Source: Phoebastria nigripes (taxonomy: Eukaryota > Chordata > Aves > Procellariiformes > Diomedeidae). From it: a stretch of 64,000 nt of DNA. Made by a program: the position numbers and the translations under genes. Positions within the stretch are counted from its first letter, which is position 1; each line of letters starts with the position of its first letter. A model generated the notes under the pieces. The model saw only the letters and a program-made list of their open reading frames with translations. It did not search any database and was not told the DNA's origin. The stretch lies in NCBI GenBank assembly GCA_035582835.1, contig JAYKAV010000477.1, positions 2,454 to 66,453 on the forward strand. The letters are read 5' to 3'. Below are positions 48,405-62,031 of the stretch, one piece after another.

Positions 48405-51400
48405 TAATTTATGTTCATTGTCAGTGGGATCCAAGGGACTTTATTCTCCCTATGGAAGGCTTATGTATGTTTCCAGACGCTCCCTTTGTCAAGCCTCTGA
48501 ATTTCTCTTGTGTTGGATCTGTCCTGAAGCATTGATTGTGTTCCCTTGGCCTTTTAGCAGCAGTGTGTGTTTCCTGAAAAGGCTGAAAAGGCATAGGATG
48601 ACTGCAGTGGAATAAAATTTCAAGAACTTCTATGGATATTGCTTGCTGTTTATGTATGAAATTTAGTAACTAGATTATGCTTATGCTAATAGGTAGTAGA
48701 GAACGAGTCTGAAAATCACAGTGACTTCCTCCATTGAAAAATGAAACATGACNTTGGTACTTCTACCCAATGGAGGACCACATTTAAACTTTTATAATCA
48801 TGTTTCCTCTCCTTTACAATCAAAATTAGATTACAATAACTGAAACTGAAGAGGTATTTTTACAAAATTGAGGATAATTGCTGACATCTGTAAGCATGTT
48901 TAACAATGCAGGCATAGATATTAATATATAAATATATCTATCTTATTCCATATATATCTTAATTATATGTGTACCTAAAAGGATAGATGGCCTTTAAGTC
49001 AGTGAAATGAGTTATATAGCAAAGCAATGTGCTAATAAAATACCACAATGTTTTGACAAAATTAAGCTATTTTTAGCTTTGCAGAAATTCAGGCAGAGGA
49101 GATGAGACCCCTGCATGATCTAGTTAACTACAAGTTCTGTTGGCATGAGGTGGCTGCTTGGCACAGGTAGTTAAATTGTGGGCATAGTTGGTATATGCTG
49201 ACCTTGTTTCTTGGCTAAAATGATGTATGAGGGAAATATGTTAAAACACTAACTTGACAGAATAGTTTTTGACAATGGGCCATTTATGAACTTAAATTTT
49301 AGTGATAAAAAATATAAATTATTTTGTAAGGTAATTAAATTATGATATAGTATATTTTAATATGGTTATGAACAAATGTTTTTAGNAAGTAGGAAATAAG
49401 TTACTTTCAAGAAGCAGTTTCTTTCCCAGAACGTTTATTAGTTTCTTACTGTCCCCTTTTAGTTCACCTTGATAGAAAGGATTAAGTCCTTAGCATGGAA
49501 TTAGAAACTGTAAAACAGAAGTGTTAGTCTTTCTTACCCAGTCAGTGTGTACTGGGTAAAACTACTATTGCTTTTGTTTGCTAAAATAGCATTTAATATG
49601 CGTATCAGATATTGACAAATATATTTGTCAATTTCTATAATAATTTGAGTGATTGCTCAAAGGGAAAAGTTTGGCAAAGTTCAATTACTGAATAAGACAG
49701 TTAAACTACTGACAAATGGTAACTTACAGTTTGAGAACCTCTAAATGAATCTTCTTAAAATGAATTCCCGAAAGCCATGTAACAAAGGAACAGGACTATT
49801 AGAATTAGATCTTAAGAATTTTTTCCAAAATATGGACAATTTGGAAGGTAGTGCATATATAGTTCCCCCCTTTTGAGTAAGGCTGATGTCTGGCCTGTTT
49901 TTAAATTCTTTTTCTTTTTTCATTGTGAGTTAGAAATTGCCTCATCTTCTGACATTTAATGGGTTACCTATACAATATTCCATGTTTCTGATGAACAGAA
50001 CTCACAGAAGCAAGATAAATTTTATTAATAACCTTTGTTCTATGACTGTAAAGTTTTTTCATTTGAGTTTGTTCATGCTGTCTTTACAAAAATTTGTATT
50101 TTTTTGCTATTTAATCTCTCCATCCTTACTCTCTCTTTAACTACTGTGACATAATTCTCTATCATAGGCTAAATAGACACTGATTTGTGTTTATCCAAAT
50201 CACATCTTAGGAAATTATAAGCATATGAAATTTCAGGTAACCTTGAATTTTCTTAGGCTGTGCATTTCATGAGATTAAAGTAAGAGGATAGACAGAGCTC
50301 AAGCTTTCCTTTATTATTTTTATATATTTATATATTATTAACTTGTAATATTTATACATAATCAAATAACTTTAACATTATTCCAGCAGTGCAATTTGGA
50401 GGAGGGGAAATAGTTCCATTACAATAACAATTTATTTAAAATTATTACAACTGAGTATAGGGGGGAAATTAAGACAATGAAGTGAACTTTCAGAAATATT
50501 TTCAGATTAATTTCCCACCGGAGATTAATGTTTAAGGATTAGATTGTAATAAAATAAGGTCTGGGATCCTGTTTCTGGCCTGGATGTCTCCATGTGCCTG
50601 AAAGTAGAAGATTAAGTTGGCTCCACCTTTGATGTCCTTAATATTTACCTATATGTTGCTGGTTGGCAGCCTGGGCTCAGCCTACGTATCAGGGAAANAG
50701 GGAGACAGATCTTTAGAGAGTTTTAGGCCTCGTGGCAAACAGTCCACAGGATCTCACAGCCAGAAGACAGGCCTAGCCTTGTGTTCTCTAGATGCAGTTC
50801 ATCTTTTGAGTAGATTTGAGATTGCACTGCTGCTGTGTGTGCTTCTAAAAGAGAATATTTAGACACTGTAGTAACAATGAGTTGACTTTTAGGCACTTGC
50901 ACTGTTCTGCAGCATACATCCCTAGAAGTCAGGATATTTGTTGTGTTGAGANTTAAGACATCAAACTTCCTGCCCCACTGCTTCAGTGAACCATGTTATT
51001 TTTGCTGTGGTTCACAGGAGTGACTTTTTGCCATCCTCAAAATTGAAATGGCTCTGTATAGTGCAGTGATTTTTTTTAAACCTTCAGAGAATTGGTCCTT
51101 TTTCACAAGGGAAACCTAAGTTGTCAGAATTAAAGGGGAGGTGGGTGGGAACCAACCCAAAAAAAGGAAACAAATAGAAGATCTAGTCTTTTATAGTCTC
51201 ATTTCTTGCTATAGAAACCTAGCTTCACTCAAATTTACTCCTGATTGGGTTTCATTCATTTGTTACCTGGACTCTAGTTAACTAGAGCTTGCAGTGGTGA
51301 ATTAGGATCATGTTAGTAGGCCTTAATCAGTGTAAAGAGAAGAGTATGAGTGGAAATGTTGACTGTTGGATGATAAGATGTCCTCTTTCTCTATTATTTT

Positions 51401-52965
51401 ATTTTGAATTAAATCTTTTTAAGAAATCAAAATGTTAAACAGGAACTTAAAAATAGTATTTGCAATTCTACGGTTCTTTCAGAATCAGCCTAGTGCTGAT
51501 CTCTCGCTTGAGATAGTGATCTTAAAAATATTCTATTTCATATTCTATATTCACTCGTTTCCCATAGTTTACACAAGAGTTTTCACAGTACCTCGAGAAG
51601 CAATTACTCAAATAATTGTTGTATGATATATAATTGTGATGAAACATTCAATTGAAAACCTATTTCCTCTGTTCTCTGAAGTCTCTGAGACAAATATGGG
51701 ATTAAAAGGAAAACATAAGGATCTAAAAGTATAACATGACTGACTTGGTCAGACCATTTACCTCTATGTCTACCTTCTATAACATTTTATAAATGTCAGT
51801 TATGGTGCTATACGAATGCTAATAGCTTTTAAAGGCCTCATACAAAGCTATGGACCATTATTTTGGAGAAATGAATATTCATATATTTTTTATTCCAGTT
51901 CATTGGGTTTCTGAAGCAAAAAGTCATGATCAATCATCCAGAAATATTGTAAATTACTGATCATATTTAGAGCTGCGCAAACTTTCTCTCAGGGAAAAAA
52001 AAATCTTGGATATTACTGGAGTTACTATTCAAGGTAATGAAGCTGTATTGTATTCCCTACTTGTAAACACTCTGTTTTTGAAAGAAAGGAGTGACTGATT
52101 TTTCAAGGGAAGTTTTTAAGATCAGAAAAACAGAATTGCAAGATTTATAAATAATCATTTGCAACAAAACGGAAAACTATAAGCAATGCATTAAACCGGT
52201 CAAAAATATAAACATACTGTTTTCTACTGTGTCCTCTTCCAAAACAATCAAGTTGGTTAAATCTTTGGTACCAAATTTGTTTTGACCTACATATAGTCTG
52301 AGAACTGAGAAAGTGCAGGACATCCTCTGTGCAAAAAGGAATGATTTAACTCAAGCATAACATTGGAGGGGAGGGGAAGTTGATTGATTAAGCTTCCTTG
52401 TGGAACAAACCTAAAACCTAAAGTCTTCAGGGAAAACAGTAGACTAGACAGATCTAACATATGTGTAGACTGTTGAAAAATGACTTAAAGCTGCTGCTGC
52501 CAAAAATGTCTCTGGAAACACTGTATCTCAAAAGCCTTTGGCCTAAATACTCCCATAAAGTAGACTGGAAACTCCTGGAGTTTTCTATAAACCTGTCTGT
52601 CTGCATACATGTGTGCCATTTCATTCAACTGGCAGGCNGTTTGATCAATACCTGAGTCACAGAGATTCAGAGATCTGAGCCTTTTCATTGTCCCCCTTCT
52701 GTGGCAGTGATGAGCCTAGTATAAATGTGAACAGAAAGATAGATGGGGGGAAGTGTGGCTCAGGTAGAGTTATTANTCCCCATTAACCTTTTCCAAGAGA
52801 ATTTCAGATCACAGCAAGAGAACCGGCTCCAGTTTAATGTTGACCTAGAATCCCTGTNGTAATAACACTGAGATGAGGCATTGGATTGAAAACTATTTCC
52901 CAGAGCTCGTGGTCCTATTTTTAACTGTTAAATACCTACCAGTATGTATGTTGTTATACTAGATA
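48405..52965. other. AT-rich DNA, no gene recognised
   Basis: No recognisable exon, RNA or transposon. The open frame at 50,617-50,862 contains an N and has no known domain. Strings of TATA and ATAT occur at 48,920-48,970 and 50,320-50,345. Confidence 0.45.
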
Positions 52966-53275
52966 CAAAGGGATGACGGCAAACTTTTTAGCAGGGCCTG
53001 TTGCGACAGGACTAGGGGGAATGGTTTTAAACTAAAAGAAGGTAGATTTAGACTAGATATAAGGAAGAAATTTTTTACGCTGAGGGTGGTGAAACACTGG
53101 CACAGGTTGCCCAGAGAGGTGGTAGATGCCCCATCCCTGGAAACATTCAAGGTCAGGTTGGACAGGGCTCTGAGCAACCTGGTCTAGTTGAAGATGTCCC
53201 TGCCCACAGCAGGGGGGTTTGACTAGATGACCTTTAAAGGTCCTTTCCAATCCAAACTATTCTATGATTCTATGA
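52966..53275 (+). mobile_element. CR1 LINE 3' end, about 310 bp
   Basis: It corresponds to the last part of ORF2 and the 3' UTR ([21 protein letters not shown] segment, [14 protein letters not shown] segment, then the CCTTTCCAA stretch and octamer tail). By eye it aligns almost without gaps to the end of the 46.4-48.4 kb copy and shares its subfamily changes, such as AGCAGGGCCTGTTGCGACAG. It is therefore the same CR1 subfamily but an independent, shorter insertion. It ends in two ATTCTATG octamers. Confidence 0.95.
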
Positions 53276-54779
53276 AATTCCCATTAAAATTTTTAGAAAG
53301 TCTCCTAAACATTTCAGTGGAAGTTAGTTCAGACCAATAGCATATACGTCAAACTCCACCAAAAGTAGTCTTCAATATAGTCGTGGAGTACCAAACCTTC
53401 AATAAATGGAAAATATTGGCACTTACTTAAAAGTAATGGTTTCTCATTAGTGGGATTCATTCATTAAAAGCAGGCATATACTGTCTTCAGCTTGATCACT
53501 GTTCTTATCCTTCTGCTATATTAAAATCTAAGTCTTTTGAACGGCATAAAACTTAATACAGCTCCAGATATAGGAAAGTAGAGAAACAATGCACAAATCC
53601 TGTCCTGAAATTTGATTCTTGCCCCTTCATAAGACTGCTAGTATCCTATAGTTTTCTCTATCTGTCCATCTTGAATGGTATTTCTCNCATACAAACCACA
53701 AAAATATGAATGCTTGCAAAGAACTCTATATAAATATCTCAAATAATTCCAACAAGTAGAGAACATGTATCTTAACTGGCAACTGAAATTCTTATCTAAT
53801 AAATCATATCTGACCTGGAGAAGTTTCACATCATCTTAGTTGTTTGCAAACTAGACATCTAATTTAAACTAACCCTAATTTAATCTTTCTCAGTAATTAA
53901 ATTGCAGAGAGACACTTTCAGGGGTAGTTCATCTCACTTTCCACAGAAACATAAGAAAGGATGAATCTCTCTAGAGTTGAGTGACTGACTTCTCTCTCTT
54001 CTCACCCCTACATTGATTGTTGAGGGAGAAAGACAACTATCTTTGATAACATGTCCAGTTTTAGAGACTGGTAAGAAAATCACNAATTTCCTGTATCCTG
54101 AAATACTTGGATATGAAAAATTACTTGGCCCTATATCTTTCATGTTGAACAGTCAAACCAAAATCTCTATCCCATCAATAAGTATTATTTTATCTCATTA
54201 ATAGATTCTAAGATCTAGTCTGGCTGCTGTGAAGGAGGGGATGGAAATGTAATCTGAGGATAAACTTTGAACTCCAAGTGTTCAAGCAAAAGTATTGCAT
54301 TCATAATCTAGCCAAATAAGAAACCAAGTTTGTAAAAACACAGATTTTGAAGCAGGAAGTACTAATTATCATCTAGAACTTGAAGAGGTATTACTGGGAT
54401 AGAATTATCAATGAGATGAGTTAATACTCTAATGGGATGGAACTTAATACACAAACCACAAGGCCACAGACTTAGAAATTAGTTTTAAAAAAAGTTTGCT
54501 TTACACTGGGAATCATCAGCTGGAAACAGAAGAGTCAAAATATCTAGTAAATTTCATCAAGAGTATAGGCTAGCAATGTGATACAGTTATAAAAAGAAAA
54601 AGCTATTTATCCTAAGGTATATCAGTTAGAATATTTCCAGCAGTAAAAGTAAATCCTCCTTCCTACATGATAATCTGTAAGAGTTTTCAGAAGTTATTTT
54701 CAGGAAAGGTTTGCCAATAGTAACTTTTGCTGCAACTATGTCTAGATTTTATTTAGTTTAAATAAATGGATGAGTTTCA
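53276..54779. other. AT-rich DNA, no gene recognised
   Basis: Unique-looking sequence between two CR1 fragments. Only short frames with no domain, and two Ns. Confidence 0.45.
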
Positions 54780-55425
54780 CCAAGTTGAACATTGAGCCAG
54801 CAATGTGNCCTTGCNGCAAAGAAGGCTAAGAGTATCCTGGGCTGCATTAGGAGGAGTGTTGCCAACAGGTCAAGGGAGGTGATCGTTCCCCTCTACGCAG
54901 CACTGGTGAGACACATCTGGAGTGCTGGGTCCAGGCCTGGGCTCCCCAGTACAAGACAGACTTGCAGAGAGAGTCCAGCACAGGGACACTAAGATGATGA
55001 AGGGACTGGAGCATCTCTCCTCTGAGGAAAGGCTGAGAGGTNGGACTGTTTAGCCTGGAGAAGGCTCAGGGGGGGATCTCATTGATGTACATCAATACCT
55101 GAAAGGAAGGTGCAAAGAAGATAGAGCCAGGCTCTTATCAGTGGTGGACCGTGGCAAGACAAGAGGCCATGGGCACAAACTGAAACACAGGAGGTTCTGT
55201 CTGAACATCAGAAAACACTTTTTCATTGTGGGGGTGACTGAGCACTGGCACAGGGTGCCCAGGGAGGTTGTGGAGTCTCCCTCCTTGAAGATATTCAAAA
55301 GCCATCTGGACATGTTCCTGGGCAACCAGCTCTAGGTGACCCTGCTTGAGCAGAGGGGCTGGGCCAGATAATCTCCAGAGGTCCCTTCCAACCTCAACTA
55401 TTCTGTGATTGGGTGAATTCTATGA
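54780..55425 (+). mobile_element. CR1 LINE 3' end, a different subfamily
   Basis: Plus-strand CR1 running from the 'MSQQC' and 'KSILGCIRRSVANRSREVIVPLY' region through the SSEERLRGGLFSLEKA-type block and 'RGHGHKLKHRRF', 'LNIRKHFF' and 'EHWHRVPREVVESPSL' segments to the 3' UTR. It differs from the 47- and 53-kb copies by many subfamily-specific bases (for example GGGCACAAACTGAAACACAG). Its tail is imperfect: ATTCTGTGATTGGGTGAATTCTATGA. Indels and three Ns break the frame. Confidence 0.94.
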
Positions 55426-57297
55426 TCTTAAACTTAGATCCTTGGTCAGAGGTCCTTGGGTAGGAACCTTTCCTGCTCTCTTTTGAACAAGTTTCTCTGC
55501 CTGGTTTAGTCTAAAGTGGGCCTCTTTATGGCCTCAGCTTCTTAACTGTTGATTGCATAGCTTGAAAGTAAAGCTAGCCCTAAAAGCATTTCCCATGTTT
55601 CAAACTTTTAGCTTCACTGTAGATCCTTGTCCTTGTAATGCACAGACCTTTTTATAAATCTAGTTACGCATAATTCAGCTGAAGGCTGTTTTCTTAATTT
55701 TATATTTCTCTGACAAAAATCACCTGATTAAGCAAAACCCGTATTTCATTGAGTGAAATTATCAGAATGTTGTACTTGCAACAAACTTTNGAAGAAACAT
55801 CTGTTCAGATGGAAATACCATTTTTTTCCACCAGCAAGCACTTGCCTTTTTACTCTGCTATTTTTTGCTTTGCTCTTTAGAGCTGATATCTTATTCATGA
55901 GACCTATAAATACACTTTAAAGCAACTTAACATTTTGTTTTGAACTCAAGTTGCTTAAACTATTACCTCTACATCTTTCTAGCAGTCTTTACTATGCTTT
56001 CTGAACACAACTAAAATGATATAAAATAACTGGTCTGTCTGAAAAGGACTTTTAGCTTATTTCCTCATGTTTCNTTATGAAACAGCGATAGAATGATACC
56101 CTATAATAGCATATTCTATAATTTCTAGACCTATAGAAACTATAAATGCTACTTTACACCTAACAATTATCCAATCTCTTATGTTTTTTACTTATAACGT
56201 GTGGCCTGATTATTCCATTTGGGAGGCAAATAAAGTCAGTCTAATAACTCATTCACAACACTGAAAAAAATGCACCCTCATATGGATAAGTGTTTTGAAA
56301 GCAAGTATGTAGAAAAGATATTTGTACTGGGCATATTTGGTAAAAGAAAGGATGAGAGGGTTTGGGGGGTTTTGTTGTGGTTTTTTTGTTGTTGTTGTTT
56401 GTTTGGTTTTTTTAAAGGTTTCACCGGCAAAGAGGTTTCAAGGTATCAGGAAACACTTTCAACTTATAGCATAACGCCACTGTCAGGGTCTTTTTTTTTC
56501 TTAAGCCTTTGATATAGAAGAAATGCTTGTTCTGTGGTACTTTGGAGAGCTAAGCATAGTGGTAGTATGGGAGGGAATCAAAGTACTGTGATGTATAAGT
56601 AATAAACTTTTTGAGTAGTTTATCTGCTTAGTCTTCCTTTCATATGAGGAAGTCAACATTTCCGGTATGTTGATTAATTTATATTGCACTTCTAGGAAAA
56701 TAATATTTTCCGTAAGTTGTTCCATTAGTCTAACTTATTGTTATTTTTGCACTGAACAATAACACTAATTTTCCAGAGAGATTCCTGTAGAGCTACTTAC
56801 CTACTGTGCCTGTCTTCTTTTTACAAGTACTGTACACATTGTTTCACACAAAATTTCCTATTGTGATGCTTTTTAGCCTAGTTTTTCCTTTAGAAAAATG
56901 TTGTGTTGAAAAATGAATGAATTTCAACCATTTTGTTGCTACTAGTTTCACTTTTATTATAAAATGCAATCTTCACTAAAAGGGTGGGGTTTTTCTTAGG
57001 AAAATAGATAAATTGTTCTCCTGTAAAATTTTATGCAGGTCTGCTAGTTGTTTTTGCTTGTTTGTTTGTTTTTACTTCATGAGCTACAAAAATATATCAA
57101 ATAATTTGTCATCTACTAAGAACATTTCAGATACTGGGAAATCATGGAAACTGGAATTCTTCTCATTCTTTGAATAACCACTTTTAGAAAACTCATTNTA
57201 GTGTTGGATTGTGGGTAGAAAACTAAAAAGTTACAGAGATTAAATTCTTTTGTTCTTTAAATTATTTATATACAGAACAAAGTAGCCTTACCATGCT

Positions 57298-57315
57298 GGG
57301 GGGGGGGGGAGGGGG
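57298..57315. repeat. Poly(G) tract (G12-A-G5)
   Basis: Twelve G, one A and five G within an AT-rich region. It could form a G-quadruplex or stall polymerase. Confidence 0.9.
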
Positions 57316-60300
57316 AAGACTATCTATAAAGTTGGATATAAATAGTTAAAGTGGAACATTTACTGAGATACTGAAAAACCTCTTTGTGGTTGCTGTTTAC
57401 GCCTGGTTTTGCATCTAAACCTAGCAAACATCTGTCTTCATACCCTGCAATTTCAAAGGTCCTAAAGTTTGGTTTAGTGTGTGTAGATATCCCTCTTAAC
57501 TGTATGAGTAGCTAGGCACATGTTGTTGTAGGCCATTTGGTTCCTTTCACTCTTGAATGGAACTGATTAGTCCAGTAATCATTTTAAAATCACAGTCAAC
57601 GTGTTGCTTACAAGTCCCATTACCTGGACTGTTTAGAGAATAGACTTCAGAAAGAAATTCAGATTAAAGCTAAATGTAGATGATCTTCCTGTATCTGGAA
57701 GAGGAAAAATGGATTCAGAAGAAAAGGAAGTCTCCCCTGTGTGCCAATGAAACAGCACCATATGACCTAGCGTTTAGGGATTCTTTTGTGGTGGTGAAAA
57801 TTTNCGTGCTATTTATGGAAATGATAGTGTCCTATTCATTCCCATTCTATCCTAATACTGTCTGTGCATTATAAAAGACATTATTTTAAATAAGTGAGTG
57901 TCATAGCCAAAAGAGTAGTTACACACATTTATTCTCTCTTTTGCTCTATGAATCTGGATTCTCTTCCTTATATAACATTGCAAAGCTTTAAAGGAAGAAA
58001 ATGGAGAATGTCCTTCTCTTACCCCATTCAAAAAAAAAAAAAAAATTATATTTCTGGCTGTTATCCAGAAAGGTAGAAGTTGTGTGTTGGAATACTCTTC
58101 AGCAGATACAATAGCTTTGATCNGTATTTTGTTAAATGCAATTATACAAAAGGCTGTCACTATGGAAGTATTTTAGAAGTAGTCCTGTGTAGTCATCTGC
58201 TTCCATGAGGAACTTCATGTAGAAATGCATCTCTTTAAGATCCATCTGTGGGTTNCTGTTCTCAGTTGTCTTAAACTTCTTATGAAGTTTTTACAGAGTC
58301 AAGGTGTCTAACATGGCTTGGGCTCTACTTTAAGACCAGATACTCAATTCTAGACTGATTTAGATTTCCTTATCTCTCTCTCCTTTTGAAGAAATTAAGA
58401 CATTGTTTCTACTTCCAGCAGTAGTAGCTTTACTATTACAAGCAATATAAAAGCAAAATGATCAGCATTACAGTACCAGTCCCTATACACTATGTTAGCA
58501 ATATTACCTTAGTAACTGTTAAAGTAGTGTTAGTCCCACTTAGTTGACGTAGTTTTCACACAACAGTAATTGNGATTTGTTCCCAGTTTCAGATAATATC
58601 AATTAAAGATTGAATACAGACAAGGGTCTTTGAACACTTCCAGAACAGATATTTAAAACTAAACATGTTCCTGCATATTTGGCCCTGAATATAGATCCTT
58701 GGCTTGCTGGATATGTTTGACTGCAGGTTCTTTTGGATGGTTAATTTACCATTCCAGTTTTCAGGGAAGATATGCATTTACTTCTGTGTGTCACCACTGT
58801 TGATATGGGTGACTGCTAAATAAGAGTGTAAAGTTAACATAAAACAGAAGTTGAAATTGTGTGATACGTGACAAAGCCGGCAGCTCAGCCACTGAATTTA
58901 TGGGATTGTGCCAGAAATGCACAGAGGATTTGAGGGAATTCTTATGATTTATTTCCTTTAGATTTTATAGAACAGGCATAACCCGGGGAACTTTCCTCTA
59001 GTAATTGCTCTTAAAAGCACTTAATGAAATCGCTATTCTTCTGTTCAACAATTGTGGGTCAGGACCTAGTTATTTCTGCAAGTCTGACAGGCTTTGAAAT
59101 ACTGTTCGTAGTATGTGAATCCAGCATGAAGTGGGAGTGAATTACAAACTTCTGCAATATCCAGAAGTACTAGGTAAAATCCCTCTTGTGAACATCACAC
59201 AATAATTACTCACCTGTAACTATTGAAATTCTTACTAATGCAGAGCTTGAGCCTGTGAGGCACAGACAACAGTTCTGAGATATAAGGGCTGAATGTTCAT
59301 TTGGAGAACTGCTAAATAGGTAGCCTGTCCACAAGCCGATGTCATGGGTTAAACCTAGGAAAGTGTGTTTTACAGTATTGTGAACTAACAAGAACTCTGT
59401 AGTCTATCTTTGAATATTAAGAGTAAAATATTGGTCTGGATCCTTGAGGCTTAGTAAATATGAAGTTGCCACTGCTAGCAACAAGTGACAGGCTTTGTAC
59501 AACTTTTCTAGGCTTTAGGACTTTGCAGGTTTTGTCCTGTTTCATCTTGGCCTGTCTGAATAAAATTAACTTGTTTAACCNTATCATCAGTTTTCTAATG
59601 ACCAGGTAATTATTACCCAATTTCTTAGTTTTAATTTAGCTTTATATAATCATGTGGTATATTTTTTCTATAGATGGTAGTAGAAAGTAATTATTCTGTA
59701 TAGAAGGAAATATTGATCACACTAACGGTAGTAGTAGTATACAGTAATACAGATATCATATGACAGCAACAGCCTTGAAAGGGACACAGTGCAGTGTAGA
59801 AGAGTGCAGGCATATGACATGAAAGGGGAGGCAGATCCCATATCTGTAAATAACTCACCACTGGTCAGTTAAGAAAATGTGGACTTGATTGCTGGCAAAA
59901 GCAATTTTAAGGTCAATAAAGAAAAATAAGAATAGTTATCCAACATATGTGAGATACTCCATACATTTGGCTGTAAAGTAGAATTTCAATGAAGAAAAGC
60001 AAAGCCTTTAATAGTATTAATTTCTTTATCTTCTTCTCATTCTGTGATAACTAAATCTGGCCCAATAAATGATTAGACTCTTAAGGTTTCAATTCTATAA
60101 ACAAAAATTTTTGGCTTTGCATATAAAAGTGTGTTTCCTGTTTTCTGTAACAAGGTTTTTGGTGTAACATCCTCAGTTCCTGCCAGACATTGCACGTAAT
60201 TGATTTCAGAGGAGCTGTGTTGATTTGTAGCAATTAGGGGACTGGTTTATATTGTTAGAACTCTTCCAGAGTTTTCAGTGTCAGGAGCTGACTTCTGCTG

Positions 60301-61145
60301 TCAACAATGTAAGTGCAGCCTATCTAGGTACCAATTAGGCATCTTGGGATCTTCTCTCTGAAAACAGAAAGAACAATTCCCCTCTACCTTCAGCCTTTGC
60401 TTAAAGGAGAAATAGAGCTCTTTCTTTATCATTGCACGTTCAATTGCACAAATGTAAAAATGCTGTACTCCAGTACACAGTGAGTATATTACCATTCTAG
60501 TAACAGGCCACAGCTTTGCATTAACTCCACAAAGACTCAGAATTTGAACTGGTTAGGCTTGCTTTGTCTGAACTTGGCCTACCTGAAGCAATTTTGGCAA
60601 TCCCCCTTACTGCTAAAAAGCTAACAATATATTACCTAATTTATTTCAGTTTTTGCTTAGTATAATTTTTTAGTGTAACACCTACTGTTATAATAATTTT
60701 GATGTTTCTGTAACTAAAGGATACTAATTCTATTCTACTAATGTTATTACTAATAGCTAGTGATAACCAGCACTTATTCTGTGGAAAGTGAATTATCTAT
60801 GACTCTAGAATAATAATGTACAGGATAGACACCCTGAAAGTCTGAGCAAGGGATAAGAGCAGAGTCCCCAGGGCTATAAAGAAATCATCAGTAGTCAACT
60901 ACTAGGCATTAAAGAAATGTTACCTTGGAAGTTGGGTAGAACCAGTTTTAGAGATAACAAAGGGAACAAAGAGCAAATATCCAACACACATATAACATGC
61001 AGCACTTACATAAAAATTGTAGATTGTGGACTAATAAAGAAAGAGGAAGGCGTAGAGCATATATGACCCTAAACAGACGATGAAGTGAGTGTGACATCAT
61101 TCCCCTTCCAGTGAAGAACTTGGGGATACTAAGGACTTGTCATTA

Positions 61146-61226
61146 GTGTGTGTGTGTGTGTTGGGGTTTTTTTGTTTTGGGGTTGTTTTGGGGGTTTTTT
61201 GGCTGTTCTTTTGTTTTGTTTTGTTT
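61146..61226. repeat. (GT)n followed by G/T-only simple sequence
   Basis: About eight GT units, then alternating runs of T and G, then TTTTG units. The C/A-free strand asymmetry is strong up to about 61,200. A similar but shorter G/T tract lies at 56,365-56,417. Confidence 0.85.
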
Positions 61227-61974
61227 CACAAAAATGGAAAGGTGAGAATAACACCAAAGAAACAGTCAGATACTAGACAGTTTGATCAGTTTTGACTGTA
61301 TCATGAAAGGGAATTACAAGTAATTGGATACTCTGGTCTATAATTGTTACTATCACTGTAACTGGACTAACAATAATTGATTAGATGTTAATACTTTAAT
61401 TAGACTATCAATAAATGCTTGGTTTTGTATATGTTTCTCTAGCCCACATAAATTTTATGATGTAGTTTGGTTGTAGTTTGGATACAACTATGTGTTGTAC
61501 TACCTGCTATTACATGAAGTTGTGCAAAAGCCGAGTTGAAGAATGATGCAAAGGGGGAAATACAGGTGACAGAACTATTTAGGGGATTTGGATTATTTAT
61601 TTCAGATTTCTTTCCTGTAACCAATTCCAGATTTAGTTCTGCTGACACTTGTAAACTTTCCATTATTATCCCATTTTCATCATAAAATCTGTACAACATA
61701 TAGCTGTGGTAGAATGGTAAGTAATTTCTCTGATAGTGATATCTGTAGAGACTCTGNTTTTAATTAACATGGGATATTGGAGGTAAAAAAACATAGACTA
61801 TATATATTTGCAACTGTAATAGCTGTTTAAAAGACATACAAACTTAAACAAATGTTACCATATAGTAGTAACTTCAAATTACTCTAAGGTGTAGATGGTG
61901 CAAGATAAAGCTTTCAACGTCTAACATGTTCAGAAAATGTTTTTCATGTTTTTTTCACAGAGATATTATTTCTC

Positions 61975-62031
61975 AAAAAAAAAAAAAAAAAAAAANAAAA
62001 AAAAAAAAAAAAAAAAAAAAAGAAGAAGAAA
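61975..62031. repeat. Long poly(A) tract with one N, then AAG units
   Basis: About 46 A residues with an N at 61,996, followed by GAAGAAGAA. No retrotransposed body with a recognisable end lies upstream. The N marks unreliable length. Confidence 0.85.
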
